Assembly (NCBI GenBank): GCA_905221605.1
Contig: CAJNDS010000768.1
Span: forward strand, 520,359 to 584,358
From: Symbiodinium natans
Lineage: Eukaryota; Sar; Dinophyceae; Suessiales; Symbiodiniaceae
Direction of reading: 5' to 3'
DNA length: 64,000 nucleotides
In this document: in pieces, positions 33,098-42,555 of the stretch
Layout: every line of letters starts with the position of its first letter
Position numbering within the stretch: the stretch's first letter is position 1
Made by a program: the position numbers and the translations under genes
Notes under the pieces: generated by a model
The model's database searches: none
The model's input: only the letters and a program-made list of their open reading frames with translations
What the model was told of the DNA's origin: nothing

Positions 33098-33245
33098 CCG
33101 CACATTTCGGGGGGGGGGGGGGTTAAGGGTTAACGTAGGGTTTAGGGTTTAGGGTTGGGGGGGGGGGGGGTTAAGGCATGGGGTCATGGCTTCGGCTTGA
33201 CTTGGGCTCGGCTCCTCGCGGTAGGGTTTAGGGTTTAGGCTGGGC
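33098..33245 (+). repeat. G-tracts mixed with telomeric units
   Basis: Two G-runs of about 12-14 at 33109-33122 and 33157-33170 alternate with TTTAGGG units (33137-33156, 33223-33239). The string GGGGGTTAAGG(G/C) is duplicated after each G-run. Confidence 0.85.
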
Positions 33246-33644
33246 AGACCAGCCACCACAAAACCGTTTGTTCTTTGCCAGTTGCAAGGTGGGCTTCGGA
33301 TCTAGGGAATTTAGGGTTTGGGGTTTTTCAGTTTTTTCCTTTCGTGCATGAGCTTCATTGTAACCTAGCCCGAGTCTTCCAACCTCGGGGTCCTGGTGAC
33401 GAGGCAGATGTCCTTTCTCCACACCGACGCGCCGCACGCTGGTCATAAGGGAACAAAGATCCTCCTTGGCGTCTCCCGGCTACGAGTTGACTATCAAGTC
33501 AGTTAGTTGCAAGACGGCGGGACTACTGCCATGAACTCGGAATTCTGTTTGCTTCGACTGGACCTGTACCGAGAGACGACACGCTCAACAAACAGCCCAC
33601 AAAAGTGATCAGCGGCATGACTGGAATGTCGAGGTCTAGGACGT

Positions 33645-34040
33645 TAATTCAACATTAGAAGCAGTCTCCAACACATGCAAAGCCACAAGCAGCAAACGAT
33701 AAAAGGCAGATATCACCAATCGCTCGATCGGCAATCACCGTTCGACCCGGCAAGTAAAGTCAACACTAGAAAAAGCCACATTCAGCACATGCAGAAGCCA
33801 CTTTCAGCCGAGGAACCTAGAAATGACCCACGTTCAGCAAGTTTTCAGCATACGCAGAATCATGCAGAAACCGGATTCAGCAAACGATGAGCTGGCGACC
33901 TCCAACCGCCCGAGTCTACTGTCCGACCCCCTTAGCAGAATTCAACATGCCACAAAGCCTCATTCAGCAAACACATAAGCAAGACATCGCCAACCGCACG
34001 ACCCGAGCAAAACTGTCCGACCCTGTCCATTAGTGAGTTC
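33645..34040 (+). repeat. Degenerate ~115-130-bp tandem repeat, three units
   Basis: Landmarks recur in order: TTCAACATTAGAA, GCCACATTCAGCAAACG, a CATC.CCAACCGC.CGA block and ACTGTCCGACCC. They appear around 33650, 33755-33930 and 33935-34035 with gaps. A minus ORF over 33932-34432 overlaps it and is not convincing as a gene. Confidence 0.7.
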
Positions 34041-34689
34041 AACAATAGAAAAAGGTTCCAGATTTGTTGGGATTTTGTGCTCTGTTTTATGCTTTGTGTG
34101 CTTTTTGGATTTGGCAGAAGAACAACCAAGGCTTGACAAGATTCCAGGTCCCAAACTGATGCCCGGACGTGCATTTGAGTACAGATGTTAATCCATTTCC
34201 TCTTGGCCTTGCTTCTTCTTAGGACTTGCCAAGCGCTTTTGGTTAACAACAAGCAGGGAGCCGCGTCCGGTAGCAAGGACATGGTTCTGCACACACGGGA
34301 GTGAGGGGGGATTGGGGGGGGTTGGGGCTCCCCCCCCCTCCCCCCCCTCTCCCCTGTCACCTCGTAGATGCCTGGCAAGTTCTCAGCAACTCGTCCGAAT
34401 AAGATGCGGAGAACACGAGGGGTTGGAATCACGAGAACATGCAGGAGTGCATGTAGTGGGAACTCTGGGCTTGCTTTCCAGGGAATGATTTAAAATGATT
34501 TAAGAAGAGAAATGCAGGGCGGTTCACCTATGCAACTATAGATGAGCTGAGGGTTGTCATTGAAAATGCAGGCCAGGCGACAAAACAGCAATGAACGCCT
34601 ACCCCCTTGCAAACCATATTTTTCCTATCGGACTTTCTACCCGCACCACCCGCACCACCCCCAATCGCGATGGCCTGATTCCTGCCCGA

Positions 34690-34830
34690 CCTCGTTGAGA
34701 AAATTCAACATTAGAAAGGGCCACCTTCAGCGAATGTGGAACACGGCGTCAGCAAGAGCAAACGGGTTTGCCTGAGGCTCGTTTGCTGTTGCTGAATGTG
34801 GCTTTGGCATTTGAGACTGTGACTGCACTG
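34690..34830. repeat. Inverted copy of the 33.7-kb repeat (hairpin)
   Basis: TTCAACATTAGAAAGGGCCACC and CAGCAAGAGCAAACGGG are followed by CTCGTTTGCTGTTGCTGAATGTGGC, the inverse of GCCACATTCAGCA..CAAACG. Two units of the family therefore lie head to head. Confidence 0.65.
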
Positions 34831-35155
34831 CTTGCTGAGTCCAAACTCTGGGATTTTACAGTTCTCTAATGCGTTCATTAAAAGGAGTTAAAATACAAGC
34901 CAAAGATAAGACAAGTAGAAAATCCAAAGAAAAGAAGTGACGAGTATGAAAATAACGGTGACACGAACAATATTATGATAAGAATGAAGGGGCGCTCCCG
35001 AAGTATATGGAGCGCAAAAAACCTTCTCTAGACTCATGAAGCTACGTGAATACAAGAACTAGAAATCCGACTTTCGGGACGTGCCCATACACTACGAGAG
35101 AGCACCCCCCCCCCCCCCCCCCCAGAAACTTCCACAGCCACAGCGAGAATACCAG

Positions 35156-35941
35156 TCAAGGATCCTCTTCCGGGGTTGAATTGCCCTCTTGGTTCAGCCA
35201 TGCCAAGAAAATGGCATTCAGCAGTTCGAGGTTGTCATGACATGCATCTTCATCCGGTAGTGAAGTAAAGTTGCAATGCCTGCAAGCCCCAGTGAGCAGA
35301 CTGGAACTAAAGTTGTAGTGCTTGCGAGCCCTGGCGAGCATCTTGGCCAGATTCTTCTCCAGTGTTTGCTTGGACTGAAAGTCTTCTGAACTGCCAGGTG
35401 AACTGTGCAGCATGCTCCGAAATTTGGCAGCTGCTTTTTTCTCGGCCTCCGCTGTAGACGCAGCAACGCCTCTCACAGGACTGCATCCTGGTAGCTTCAA
35501 AGTTACAGTCACCCGAGTTTTTGCAGGCGTTGCCGGCTTCGGTCTGACTAGCTTTGCTTTTGGCGACTTGTGCTTTCGCCGACGCCGAGCATTGCTTTCT
35601 TGGAGCACTTTGTCTCTTTTCCTGACTCTTGCTGAGGGCGTCCCTTTATCGCCGCGGAACTTGTCGCGCGGCTTGGAGCACCGTTTGGCCTTTGTCCCCC
35701 GCCGCTGGTCAGGACACCTCGTAGGCGCTTTGGGCGGAATCAGGGTGCGCTCCACTTTTAAGTGCAGCTGCGGGCCGAAGAGATTTCTCCAACAATCAAG
35801 GTCACAGCTCTGCATCTCCCTCGAAACAGGCTGTGCGTTGCATGCCGTTCGTCTCAGGTCTCGGTTGCGAAGGCTCCCAGGGGATCTTCCAGCCCCCAAG
35901 TCATCAACCAGACAAAACCACGCAGAAGGCAGCATGTCCAT
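35156..35941 (-). CDS. Basic protein of unknown function, ~261 aa
   Basis: A start at ATG 35941 gives MDMLPSAWF. Residues about 60-150 are extremely rich in Lys and Arg (for example RVRKRDKVLQ and ARRRRKHKSPKAKLVRPKPA), like a nucleic-acid-binding or nuclear-localisation region. Residues 170-205 are Ala/Lys-rich helix. The last 45 residues are acidic and contain two HYNFSS / HCNFTS-type segments repeated about 20 residues apart, a small internal duplication. It diverges from the plus gene at 36060 across 118 bp. Function is unknown; nuclear binding is inferred from charge alone. Confidence 0.55.
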   Translation of the reverse strand: MDMLPSAWFCLVDDLGAGRSPGSLRNRDLRRTACNAQPVSREMQSCDLDCWRNLFGPQLHLKVERTLIPPKAPTRCPDQRRGTKAKRCSKPRDKFRGDKGTPSARVRKRDKVLQESNARRRRKHKSPKAKLVRPKPATPAKTRVTVTLKLPGCSPVRGVAASTAEAEKKAAAKFRSMLHSSPGSSEDFQSKQTLEKNLAKMLARARKHYNFSSSLLTGACRHCNFTSLPDEDACHDNLELLNAIFLAWLNQEGNSTPEEDP

Positions 35942-36059
35942 CCCACATGACCAGAAACGCAGAATGACGGCACAAAGCACAGCCTATACAAAGCACTTGG
36001 TGGAGGGCCGTTGACAGCGCCTCATACAACGCAGAGTCTTCTCGTCCGCAGGCCAGATC

Positions 36060-36431
36060 ATGCGCCGATGTCTTCCAGGGTGCCATGGCGTCACTTTAGA
36101 GGTCGTGCGGCTACGCTCCATCTTGAAGAAGCTCAAGCTCAAGAAGGCAGGGACTTTGTCAATTGAGAAGACGATGGGCGAATCCGACGGCTCCACAGCA
36201 GGCTCGCTAGCCCTCTTGGCCAAGGACTTCGATAGCAGGCGCGCATCAGGAAAACTCAACACTGAACCGAAAGAAGTCGAGTTGCCACATTTCGCCAAGA
36301 AGAGTGCAGCTGCTCCAGATTCAGCCCACAAACCCCGAGTAGGAAAACAAACAATCTTGAAACCTGAATTGCCTGAGCACACGAGGCGCAAAACCCTCAA
36401 ACGCCTGCTTGGCAAACCCGCCAAGCCCTAA
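36060..36431 (+). CDS. Lys-rich small protein, 123 aa
   Basis: ATG 36060 to TAA 36429-36431. The N-terminal third is basic and helical (LRSILKKLKLKKAG); the rest is charged with another Lys/Arg-rich end (RRKTLKRLLGKPAKP). The stop codon is the TAA of a CCCTAAA unit. A minus ORF on the same span (35984-36424) is Ser/Cys-rich and likely the shadow. It is convergent with the spliced minus gene 36435-37386, with 3 nt between the two stop codons, and divergent from 35156-35941. No domain is recognised. Confidence 0.5.
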   Translation: MRRCLPGCHGVTLEVVRLRSILKKLKLKKAGTLSIEKTMGESDGSTAGSLALLAKDFDSRRASGKLNTEPKEVELPHFAKKSAAAPDSAHKPRVGKQTILKPELPEHTRRKTLKRLLGKPAKP

Positions 36432-36441
36432 ACCCTAAACC
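36427..36441. terminator. Two-unit telomeric tract holding the stop codons of convergent genes
   Basis: CCCTAAACCCTAAAC: plus-strand TAA at 36429-36431 ends the 36060 gene, and minus-strand TAG at 36437-36435 ends the spliced gene. This is translational termination, not a known transcription terminator. Confidence 0.6.
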
Positions 36442-37386
36442 TGTTGCGAACACTGCAGCAGATCTGTGCTTCGGGCTTGTGGCAGGTCAGCTGGGAAAAG
36501 GATGCCTTGCAGGCTGCGCATGGCTTCCTTAGGATACTTAATCCCTCGTCGGGTATAAGGACCATAGGATTTAGGGTTTAGGGTTTAGGGTTTAAGGACC
36601 ATAAACCCTTTTTTGGGATCCCTCTTCGGGTATAAGGACCCTAAACCCTTTTTTGGGATGCCTCTTAGGGTAGGACCATAAACCCGTTTTGCTTGGGGGA
36701 GGGGGCGGGTTCATGTAGTCCAAGGATACTTACCGCATCCAGAAAGACTGTGCCACAAGGGGACAGACCTATTGGGTCCGCGGCAGTGGCCAGCTCTCTC
36801 GGACCAGACTTGCTGGAATCCGCGAAACCTCTCGGCCACATACGAAGTTTCTGAGATCATTGATGCGTACATGGGGGTTTCCGAAATTCGTGGCACCTTA
36901 TTGGGGTCCTGATATTCCTGATTATCAGGGAATCCTACTATTTGGGGGTTTGTATTATGGGTCCATATTTTCGTAAACCTCCAGGATGTGCCTTTTTGTA
37001 CCTTCCATGATGCCGTGCGAAGAACAAGCAGTAAAACCCTATTGGCTCTTAGTAGGACATGAGGGAGTTAGGTCACATCCTGTAAACCCTCTAAGGGATT
37101 CTCTCGAGGATTCTATAGGTACCTAATTCCCTCATATTTGGCGAAGAGCCAGCAGAAAACAATAAGCATAAGCACGCAGCTGTAGCAAACTTGTGACTTG
37201 GCAAGCGGCGCCACGTCGTCGCACAAGGCAGCCTTGTAGGTTCGGCAACTGAGGTGGCAGGAGACCCTAAACCCTAGACCCTAGACCCTAAACCCTAAAC
37301 CCTAAACCCTAAACCCTAAACCCTAAACCCAGCGTCAGCTCAACGCTGTCACTTTGTACATTCCAGAGCCCAGCAGAGCCTAGCAT
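36435..37386 (-). CDS. Five-exon small gene with repeat-derived introns, ~140 aa
   Basis: Exons (minus): 37386-37329, 37248-37154, 37038-36979, 36850-36734 and 36527-36435. Phases match at each join (1, 0, 0, 0) and the frame closes at a TAG. Donors are GTTTAGG, GCTGGC, GTTTACG and GTAAGTATCC; acceptors are CCTCAG, AATAG, TCTCAG and CCTAAG. The exon 4/5 protein around the join reads GTVFLDA then EAMRSLQGILF. An N-terminal hydrophobic patch (AACLCLLFSG) could anchor or target it. No domain is recognised. Each intron is a repeat: telomeric, family G, family E and a 182-bp element with a 10-bp target duplication. The last three exons are the best supported; exons 1-2 and their GC donor are less sure. 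Confidence 0.65.
36541..36722 (-). mobile_element. Introner-like element with exact 10-bp target-site duplication
   Basis: AGGATACTTA stands at 36531-36540 and 36723-36732. The 182 bp between contain three direct repeats of about 50 bp, built on GGGAT.CCTC.T.GGGTA..AGGACC and TAAACCCTTTTTT, plus a TTTAGGG triplet. One end (coding strand) is TGGACTACATGAACCC, related to family D. It forms most of intron 4 of the 36435-37386 gene, and removing the element plus one duplication copy leaves the frame open. Confidence 0.85.
36873..36982 (-). mobile_element. MITE-like element, family E, forming intron 3
   Basis: Plus-strand ends GGGGGTTTCCGAAATTCG and TTTTCGTAAACCTCC are imperfect inverted repeats, and the centre GATATTCCTGATTATCAGG is palindromic. 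The donor GT (coding strand GAG|GTTTACG) lies inside the terminal repeat. Confidence 0.8.
37043..37151 (-). mobile_element. MITE-like palindromic element, family G, forming intron 2
   Basis: Ends TGGCTCTTAGTAGGACATGA and TCATATTTGGCGAAGAGCCA are inverted; GGGAGTTAGGT pairs with ACCTAATTCCC. Flanking sequences on the coding strand, CTGCTGGCTCTTCGC and CTGCTTGTTCTTCGC, look like an imperfect 15-bp direct duplication. Only one copy of this family was found in the window. Confidence 0.8.
37249..37328 (-). repeat. Intron made of telomeric repeats
   Basis: On the coding strand, exon ...ACGCTGG is followed by GTTTAGGG, then about nine TTTAGGG (two TCTAGGG) units, then CTCCTGCCACCTCAG and the next exon. 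GT is supplied by the heptamer itself and the acceptor by a short pyrimidine tract. Phase 1 on both sides fits. Confidence 0.55.
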
Positions 37387-37920
37387 GCTGTGCCGGGTTT
37401 TTTGTGAATCGTTCGGTCTCTCCTGGCTAGTGCGTGCCCATATAGGGTTTAGGGTTTAGGGTTTAGGAGGCTGCTTCAGATTCCGGCTCTCCATGTCGAA
37501 TCAGGCGGGGCACGGATGGGCTGTAAGTAGAGAACCTACACATATTGCCTGGCCGAAGACAATATGACTTCTCGAGGTGGACATCTCGAACCAATAAGCT
37601 AGTGGTACCCTCGCAGAGTTAAGATGACGCACATGGCCTTCATTGACCTTCTGATTCACAGGCAAACCCCAATGACCATCTAACATCACAAAACACGGTC
37701 ACGCAAACTGACACTAAACCCTAAAAGCCCTAAAAACCTTTCAAAAACCCAAAAAACCAAAAAACAACCTTAAAATGCCCTTTGAAAAACCCTAAGCTCC
37801 TAAATCCCCCTTTCCTCCCTTGCTCGGCGCCTCCACGCATCCCAGCAAGTGCTCGCAAGCCTCGGGGCCTCCTGGGCGCAGCGCCAGCGGCGCCGCCCCG
37901 GCATCCAGTGTCTGGCACCC

Positions 37921-38077
37921 AGAGAGAGCACAATACCCTTTATTCAGGAACATATATATATATATACATATATATATGTATATATATATATATGTATACC
38001 GTTACCTCAAATCATATTGAGGATCCCTCGAACATTTCGTAAGGTGTCTTCCTTACTTAAGGGGCTTCGGGCTCTCT
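37921..38077. mobile_element. MITE-like element, family B, with (TA)n expansion
   Basis: The left end AGAGAGAGCACAATACCCTT and right end AAGGGGCTTCGGGCTCTCT are decayed family B termini. The central GGATCC is kept (38022-38027), but one arm holds a TATATA expansion at 37952-37995. Confidence 0.75.
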
Positions 38078-38339
38078 AGGCACCTTTTTAGGACCGCTTT
38101 AAGCGCCGATCTCAGTCGTTGTCCTTCTCGTTTTTCTTCTAGGGATTTGGCGCCGAAGGTCTGTAGTGTAGGGCTTGTGAGGACTTCTCCGTGGCGGAGT
38201 TGTTTCTGTTGAGCTGTATTAATGTTTTGAACACAACGGGGTTAGAAATCATTGCACAGGAGGGCCTCCGCTGTGTAATCATTGTCATTGAGAGTGATGA
38301 GGGGCGCCGCAAGAAGGTTTCAGTGGGTGAAAGTGTTGA

Positions 38340-38554
38340 ACCCTAAGCCCTAAGCCCTAAGCCCTAAACCCTAAACCCTAAGTATTACCGTGCTTCGCCG
38401 CAGCCTTCGACTGCCTCGAAGGTTGTTGGGGAATGTGATGTCCTCAAAGATCCTCAGGGTCCCCGAAGCGGTCCGCAGCAGATCCAAAGCGCTTTTAGGA
38501 GGGGTTTAGGGTTTTAGGGTTTTAGGGTTTAGGGTTTTAGGGTTTTAGGGTTTA
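38340..38554. repeat. Facing telomeric tracts
   Basis: CCCTAAG/CCCTAAA units at 38340-38383 and TTTAGGG/TTTTAGGG units at 38500-38554, again opposite orientations across about 115 bp. 38080-38340 and 38390-38490 hold no gene I can support. Confidence 0.9.
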
Positions 38555-38923
38555 ATCGCTCACACTCGGACAAGCCAGGCGAGGCAAACACGGTTCATGA
38601 GTCTTGCTGGTGGCTCCATAGCACATATGGCCACGGCCAGTCTGGTGATACGAGTAGGGTTTAGGGCTTCAGGGTTTCAGGGTTTAGGGCTTAGGTGCCA
38701 CACGCATGAACAGTTTGGGGCGCGCAATAGCAGACTATCGGCGGGGGGGTGGGGGGGAACCGGGTTCGGCACCGGTATGCGCGTGCGCGTGCAAAAGCAC
38801 CCCCGCTGTGAAAACATGGTGCTTGTGTTAGCTGCTGCTTGTTTCATGTGGCTTCTCTGTTGTTTTATGACTTCTCCTTTCCGTTTTGTTCTCGTTGTTG
38901 GTGTTATGTTTATTCTTCTTGTT

Positions 38924-38998
38924 GTTTGTCGTTTGTCGTTTGTCGTTTGTCGTTTGTCGTTTGTCGTTTGTCGTTTGTCGTTTGTCGTTTGTTGTTGT
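38924..38998 (+). repeat. Heptamer tandem repeat (GTTTGTC)n
   Basis: About ten GTTTGTC units run on from GTTGTT and into GTTGTTGTTTG. The unit length equals that of the telomeric heptamer (TTTAGGG) but the sequence differs. It lies inside a plus ORF (38597-39142) whose repeat part cycles through all three frames (VCRLSFV), so that ORF is not called. Confidence 0.9.
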
Positions 38999-39339
38999 TT
39001 GTTTGTTGTTGTTGCTGTTTTTGCTGCTGTTACTCTTCATTTAGTTCCTGTCCCTCTCCTGCCAACAAAAAGCAAAGAACGAACTGGTTTCGAGCGTGGC
39101 CAGTTGTGGGCGACAGACCCGTTAGAGAACACCGAGCTATAGAACCCTAAACCCTAAACCCCAAACCCCAAATCCTAAGCCCCAAAATAGAACTCACGAT
39201 TTTATGTCTTTCCGCGGGGGCCTCAAACTCGAACTGGCGCTGCTTGCGTCGCCCAGGGCACTCCAACAGCGTCTCCACAGCAACCTCTGCGGCCAAAGGT
39301 TCTGTTTAGGGCTTAGGCTTTTAGGGTTTACGGTTTAGG

Positions 39340-40130
39340 GTTGCTTCGGGGCTGGGCGGAGGTGACACCGCAACACCTGAACTGTGAACAGCCCCACCCT
39401 GCAGAAACCCGCCGAGTGGGACTTAAATACCCTCTGCGCGAGAATCTGTGCCTAACACCCCCCTCTCCGGCCCTCTCCCGCCCAGCTCCCGAAAGAATAC
39501 ACTCACGCCTGCAAGGGAAAGGAGCAACGGCAAGAATGCAGACAAAGCAAGGGCTGATCGTGAGATTGTTCTTCTTGCTCAGCCATATTCCGTTACAGCA
39601 ACCCCAATCGTCCAAGGAGTGACGTCACTTACTTAAAGCCTTTACGGCGACTACTCTGACCATTCGCCACGACGTACTGACAAACTTGTTCCACCAGCTG
39701 CCAGAACTTCTTGAAGTGGCCTACTTTCACCCCATAAACCCTAACCCAAAGCCGAAACCCAACTTTCGACTTCGTTGTAACTGAAGCCTTGAGAACCAGA
39801 GCTTCTTGCAAATTTGGGCACTAAACCCCCACAACTTGACCCAAGAACCCATGCCTGGCCAGTCCTCTGTGAACCTACGTCTCTACCATGCTGAAGCTCT
39901 TCTACGATGATATACTCACGTAAGAACAGAACGATAGAATACTGCAATGATATCGATACTAATTAGCACATAGTAATACAATAACATAACAACACAGCCA
40001 CGCAATAGGCAGATAGTCTCGAACTAACTCAAGATATGGAGTCGCGTCCTGCCGCGGCTGCCCTTACGCATGAGGTCTCGACCAGGAGGTCGTCTGGCGA
40101 CTCGAAGATCTCGAGGTACTCAGCCTCCAA
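39340..40130. other. Region with no supportable gene
   Basis: Mirror ORFs of about 93-95 codons lie on both strands at 39328-39622 and neither is preferred. 39930-40030 is AT-rich. Isolated telomeric units lie at 39143-39165 and 39324-39343. Confidence 0.4.
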
Positions 40131-40374
40131 GCTCAAGCCGCCATTGTCACCATGATGGTTGTGAGTGTCACTCTGAGTCTTGCGGCCGGGCTTTTCTTAT
40201 GGTTTGAGATTTCGATTATTGTTGCTATGATCATTCTGAGCGTTGTGATTATTCTTATCACGCGTACCCAATCGTCTGCCACAGAGCCGACTGTTGGAGG
40301 GAATGGGAGGCAGGGGAGGGGGGTGTTAAGCACTCGAATATCATAAGGCCTCAGGTAGCAAAAGGCCTGCAGAC

Positions 40375-40662
40375 ATGTCCGCTGAAAAGGATCTGTGCGC
40401 GGAGGGCAAGGTGCGCGACGCTGACTACTCCTTGATCGCCCCCATGCTCTGCCACAGAAGGCCACCAGAAACAAAGTTTGCAGTAGTGCTCACTTCTCGA
40501 CATTCTTGCGCTCAACAAAGCCCTCGAAGTACCGCCAACAACCACTTTGAGCCCGACCCTCGGACCAGCCATGTGAATGATTACAAATTTTGGCACGGCA
40601 ATTCGCTACCCCAGCGACCCGTGGCAAGCATGGCCTGGTTGTCTGGCAAGACTATGCCATGA
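40375..40662 (+). CDS. Hypothetical protein, 95 aa
   Basis: ATG to TGA. The N-terminus is charged and soluble-looking (MSAEKDLCAEGKVRDADY), with His, Cys and Asn-rich later parts. Composition and a genuine ATG favour coding, but no domain is recognised and no splice context was resolved. A second plus frame follows at 40748-41056 and is weaker. Confidence 0.4.
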   Translation: MSAEKDLCAEGKVRDADYSLIAPMLCHRRPPETKFAVVLTSRHSCAQQSPRSTANNHFEPDPRTSHVNDYKFWHGNSLPQRPVASMAWLSGKTMP

Positions 40663-41090
40663 ACTGCAAGGATCTCTGCCTCAGTGACCGCGGGGAGTTC
40701 CGTAGGCAAGATCGTAGGCATGGAATGCAAGTACACTCAACACAAAAATGCTGCTGCTGCTGAATCATGTGGGCAATGGTCACAGGACAAAAAGCCAAAA
40801 GAACGACACGCGCATATGCAGATCCACGCAATCACGCAATGACCGTTGTTCCTGGCAAAACACGCGTGGCGCAGCAGTCAGTCGCTCGAAAGCGGCAGGA
40901 GATCTGGGCTGTCGGCTGCTGAGTCGCCGCACGAGGCACGGACACGGCTACAACAGTTCACAACTAGACACGAATAAGGCCCCTCTTCAAGCGAATCAAG
41001 AGGCAACAGGCCGTTCCTGGAGTAGGGAGCAGAGAAGAAACCTTCATGCTGCATGATCGCAATGAAGCAAATCCAACGAACCGTAGTTGG

Positions 41091-41245
41091 TATACTAATA
41101 TATACTAATATATACTAATATATACTAATATATATATATATATACTGATATTTACTAATATATACTAATATATACCAATATATACTAATATATACTAATA
41201 TATACTAATATATACTAATCTGTACTAATATGTACTAATATATAA
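41091..41245 (+). repeat. Decamer tandem repeat TATACTAATA
   Basis: About fifteen units of period 10, with single-base variants (ACTGATATT, ACCAATA, ATCTGTACT) towards the middle and end. Non-coding. Confidence 0.95.
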
Positions 41246-41429
41246 TGCAATTTGTACAAATTTAAACACTAATGGGCGGCAGCACTGCACGTGTGATTCA
41301 AACGCATCACTGGTCTCATGCTGCAAAAGGATCTCTCGCTCTTCCCTCTATAATCTATCACTACTGTCGGCGAAACCCATGTCGGGCAAAGCGGTTAAAA
41401 ACCATTGGTCCGAAACATCTGTGGTCTGA

Positions 41430-41830
41430 GAAATGAGTGAGTGGGTGAGTGTGTGTGCGACGGTTGTGCTTGTGCTTGTGCTTGTGCTCACGCTCGTGTG
41501 TGCGCGTGTGCGTGCGTGCATGTGTGCGTGTGCGCGCTCGTGATTGAGTGAGTGAGTGAGTGCCTGAGTGCCTGTGTGCCTGTGTGTGTGTGTGTGTGTG
41601 TGCGTGGGTGTCTTTGTGTGCGTGTTGTGTGTGTGTGTGTGTGTGTGTCAGAGTCTGCGTCTGCGTCTGCGTCTGCGTGCATGCGTGCGTGCATGGGTGT
41701 GTGCGCGCGTGCGCAAGCGCATGCCCTCTGTCTGTACGTGTCTCTCTCTCTCTCTCTCTCTCTCTGTGCGTGCGCGCATGCGTGCGTGCGATACGCAAGG
41801 ACACATGCCTGCGAGACATGAGGAGCGTGT
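41430..41830 (+). repeat. GT-rich microsatellite complex
   Basis: Successive blocks: CTTGTG, GAGTGAGTGAGTG, (GT)n at 41580-41600 and 41627-41647, CTGCGT hexamers at 41655-41680, (TC)n at 41742-41765. ORFs in every frame are Cys/Val or Thr/His repeats and are artefacts. Confidence 0.9.
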
Positions 41831-42136
41831 GCGCAAGTGGATGCATAGCTTTTCACCGTGATCCATGGCGGGAGGCTATGATGCCCGGACCACATGGAAG
41901 AATTTTAAAAAGACTTGGCACGTAGCTCCCTGTCTGCCGCAGCATCTCGCCAGAATCCAGCTTAGTAAACCGCTTAAAACAAAACGCCCGCAGTTGCAGA
42001 CATCAGGAGCTATGGGCACAGGCAAAGCAAGGCCTGTCCTGGCCAGTGGCGAGCTCAGAGCTGCACAAAGGGAACAAGTGCAGAAGGAGCCAAGCTAGGT
42101 TTTTTGTCGCGCCACCCGTCTAGCCACAATCAAGGT

Positions 42137-42233
42137 AGGGTTTAGGGTTTAGGGTTTAGGGTTTAGGGTTTAGGGTTTAGGGTTTAGGGTTTAGGGTTTA
42201 GGGTTTAGAGTTTAGGGTTTAGGGTTTAGGGTT
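42137..42233 (+). repeat. Interstitial telomeric repeat (TTTAGGG)14
   Basis: About fourteen units with one substitution (TTTAGAG). Comparable to 13661-13765 in length and purity. 42240-42450 shows no gene. Confidence 0.95.
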
Positions 42234-42454
42234 TATAAGGTGCAGGCTTTAGGGTTGCCGAAGCCAGGTTTACGTACTTCTGGTGCCCTGGGAGCCTTAC
42301 CAAGCAAGAGGAGGAAGAGACTGCGTGTTCCAGCTGTCTAGGCCGTGAGGTTGAAGCACATGCGACACACACTGAATGATTTCGCCACGGTGTGGCTCTA
42401 GCCTCCAGCCGGCTCGAACAATAGCTTGAAGACGCTTGGGCTTGATCTCCCTGA

Positions 42455-42555
42455 GGGTGGTTGTCAAAATTATGATCCCTTTTGGGGTACCCTAAATATT
42501 AGGTGCCGTATTATAATAGGGATCCAAAAAGGGACCATGATTTTGACAACCACCC
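42455..42555. mobile_element. MITE-like palindromic element, family F
   Basis: A 31-bp terminal inverted repeat begins GGGTGGTTGTCAAAATTATG and ends with its complement CATGATTTTGACAACCACCC (two mismatches in the continued arms), around a short loop. Only one copy was found, and its near-perfect arms suggest a young insertion. Confidence 0.9.

Noticed and set aside
36711-36896. 61-codon minus ORF reading through the exon 4 donor and into the element
   Set aside because: It uses a different frame from the spliced model and ends inside the inserted element.
41361-41925. Several 90-160-codon Cys/Val or Thr/His ORFs
   Set aside because: By-products of GT/CA and GAGT microsatellites, open in many frames.
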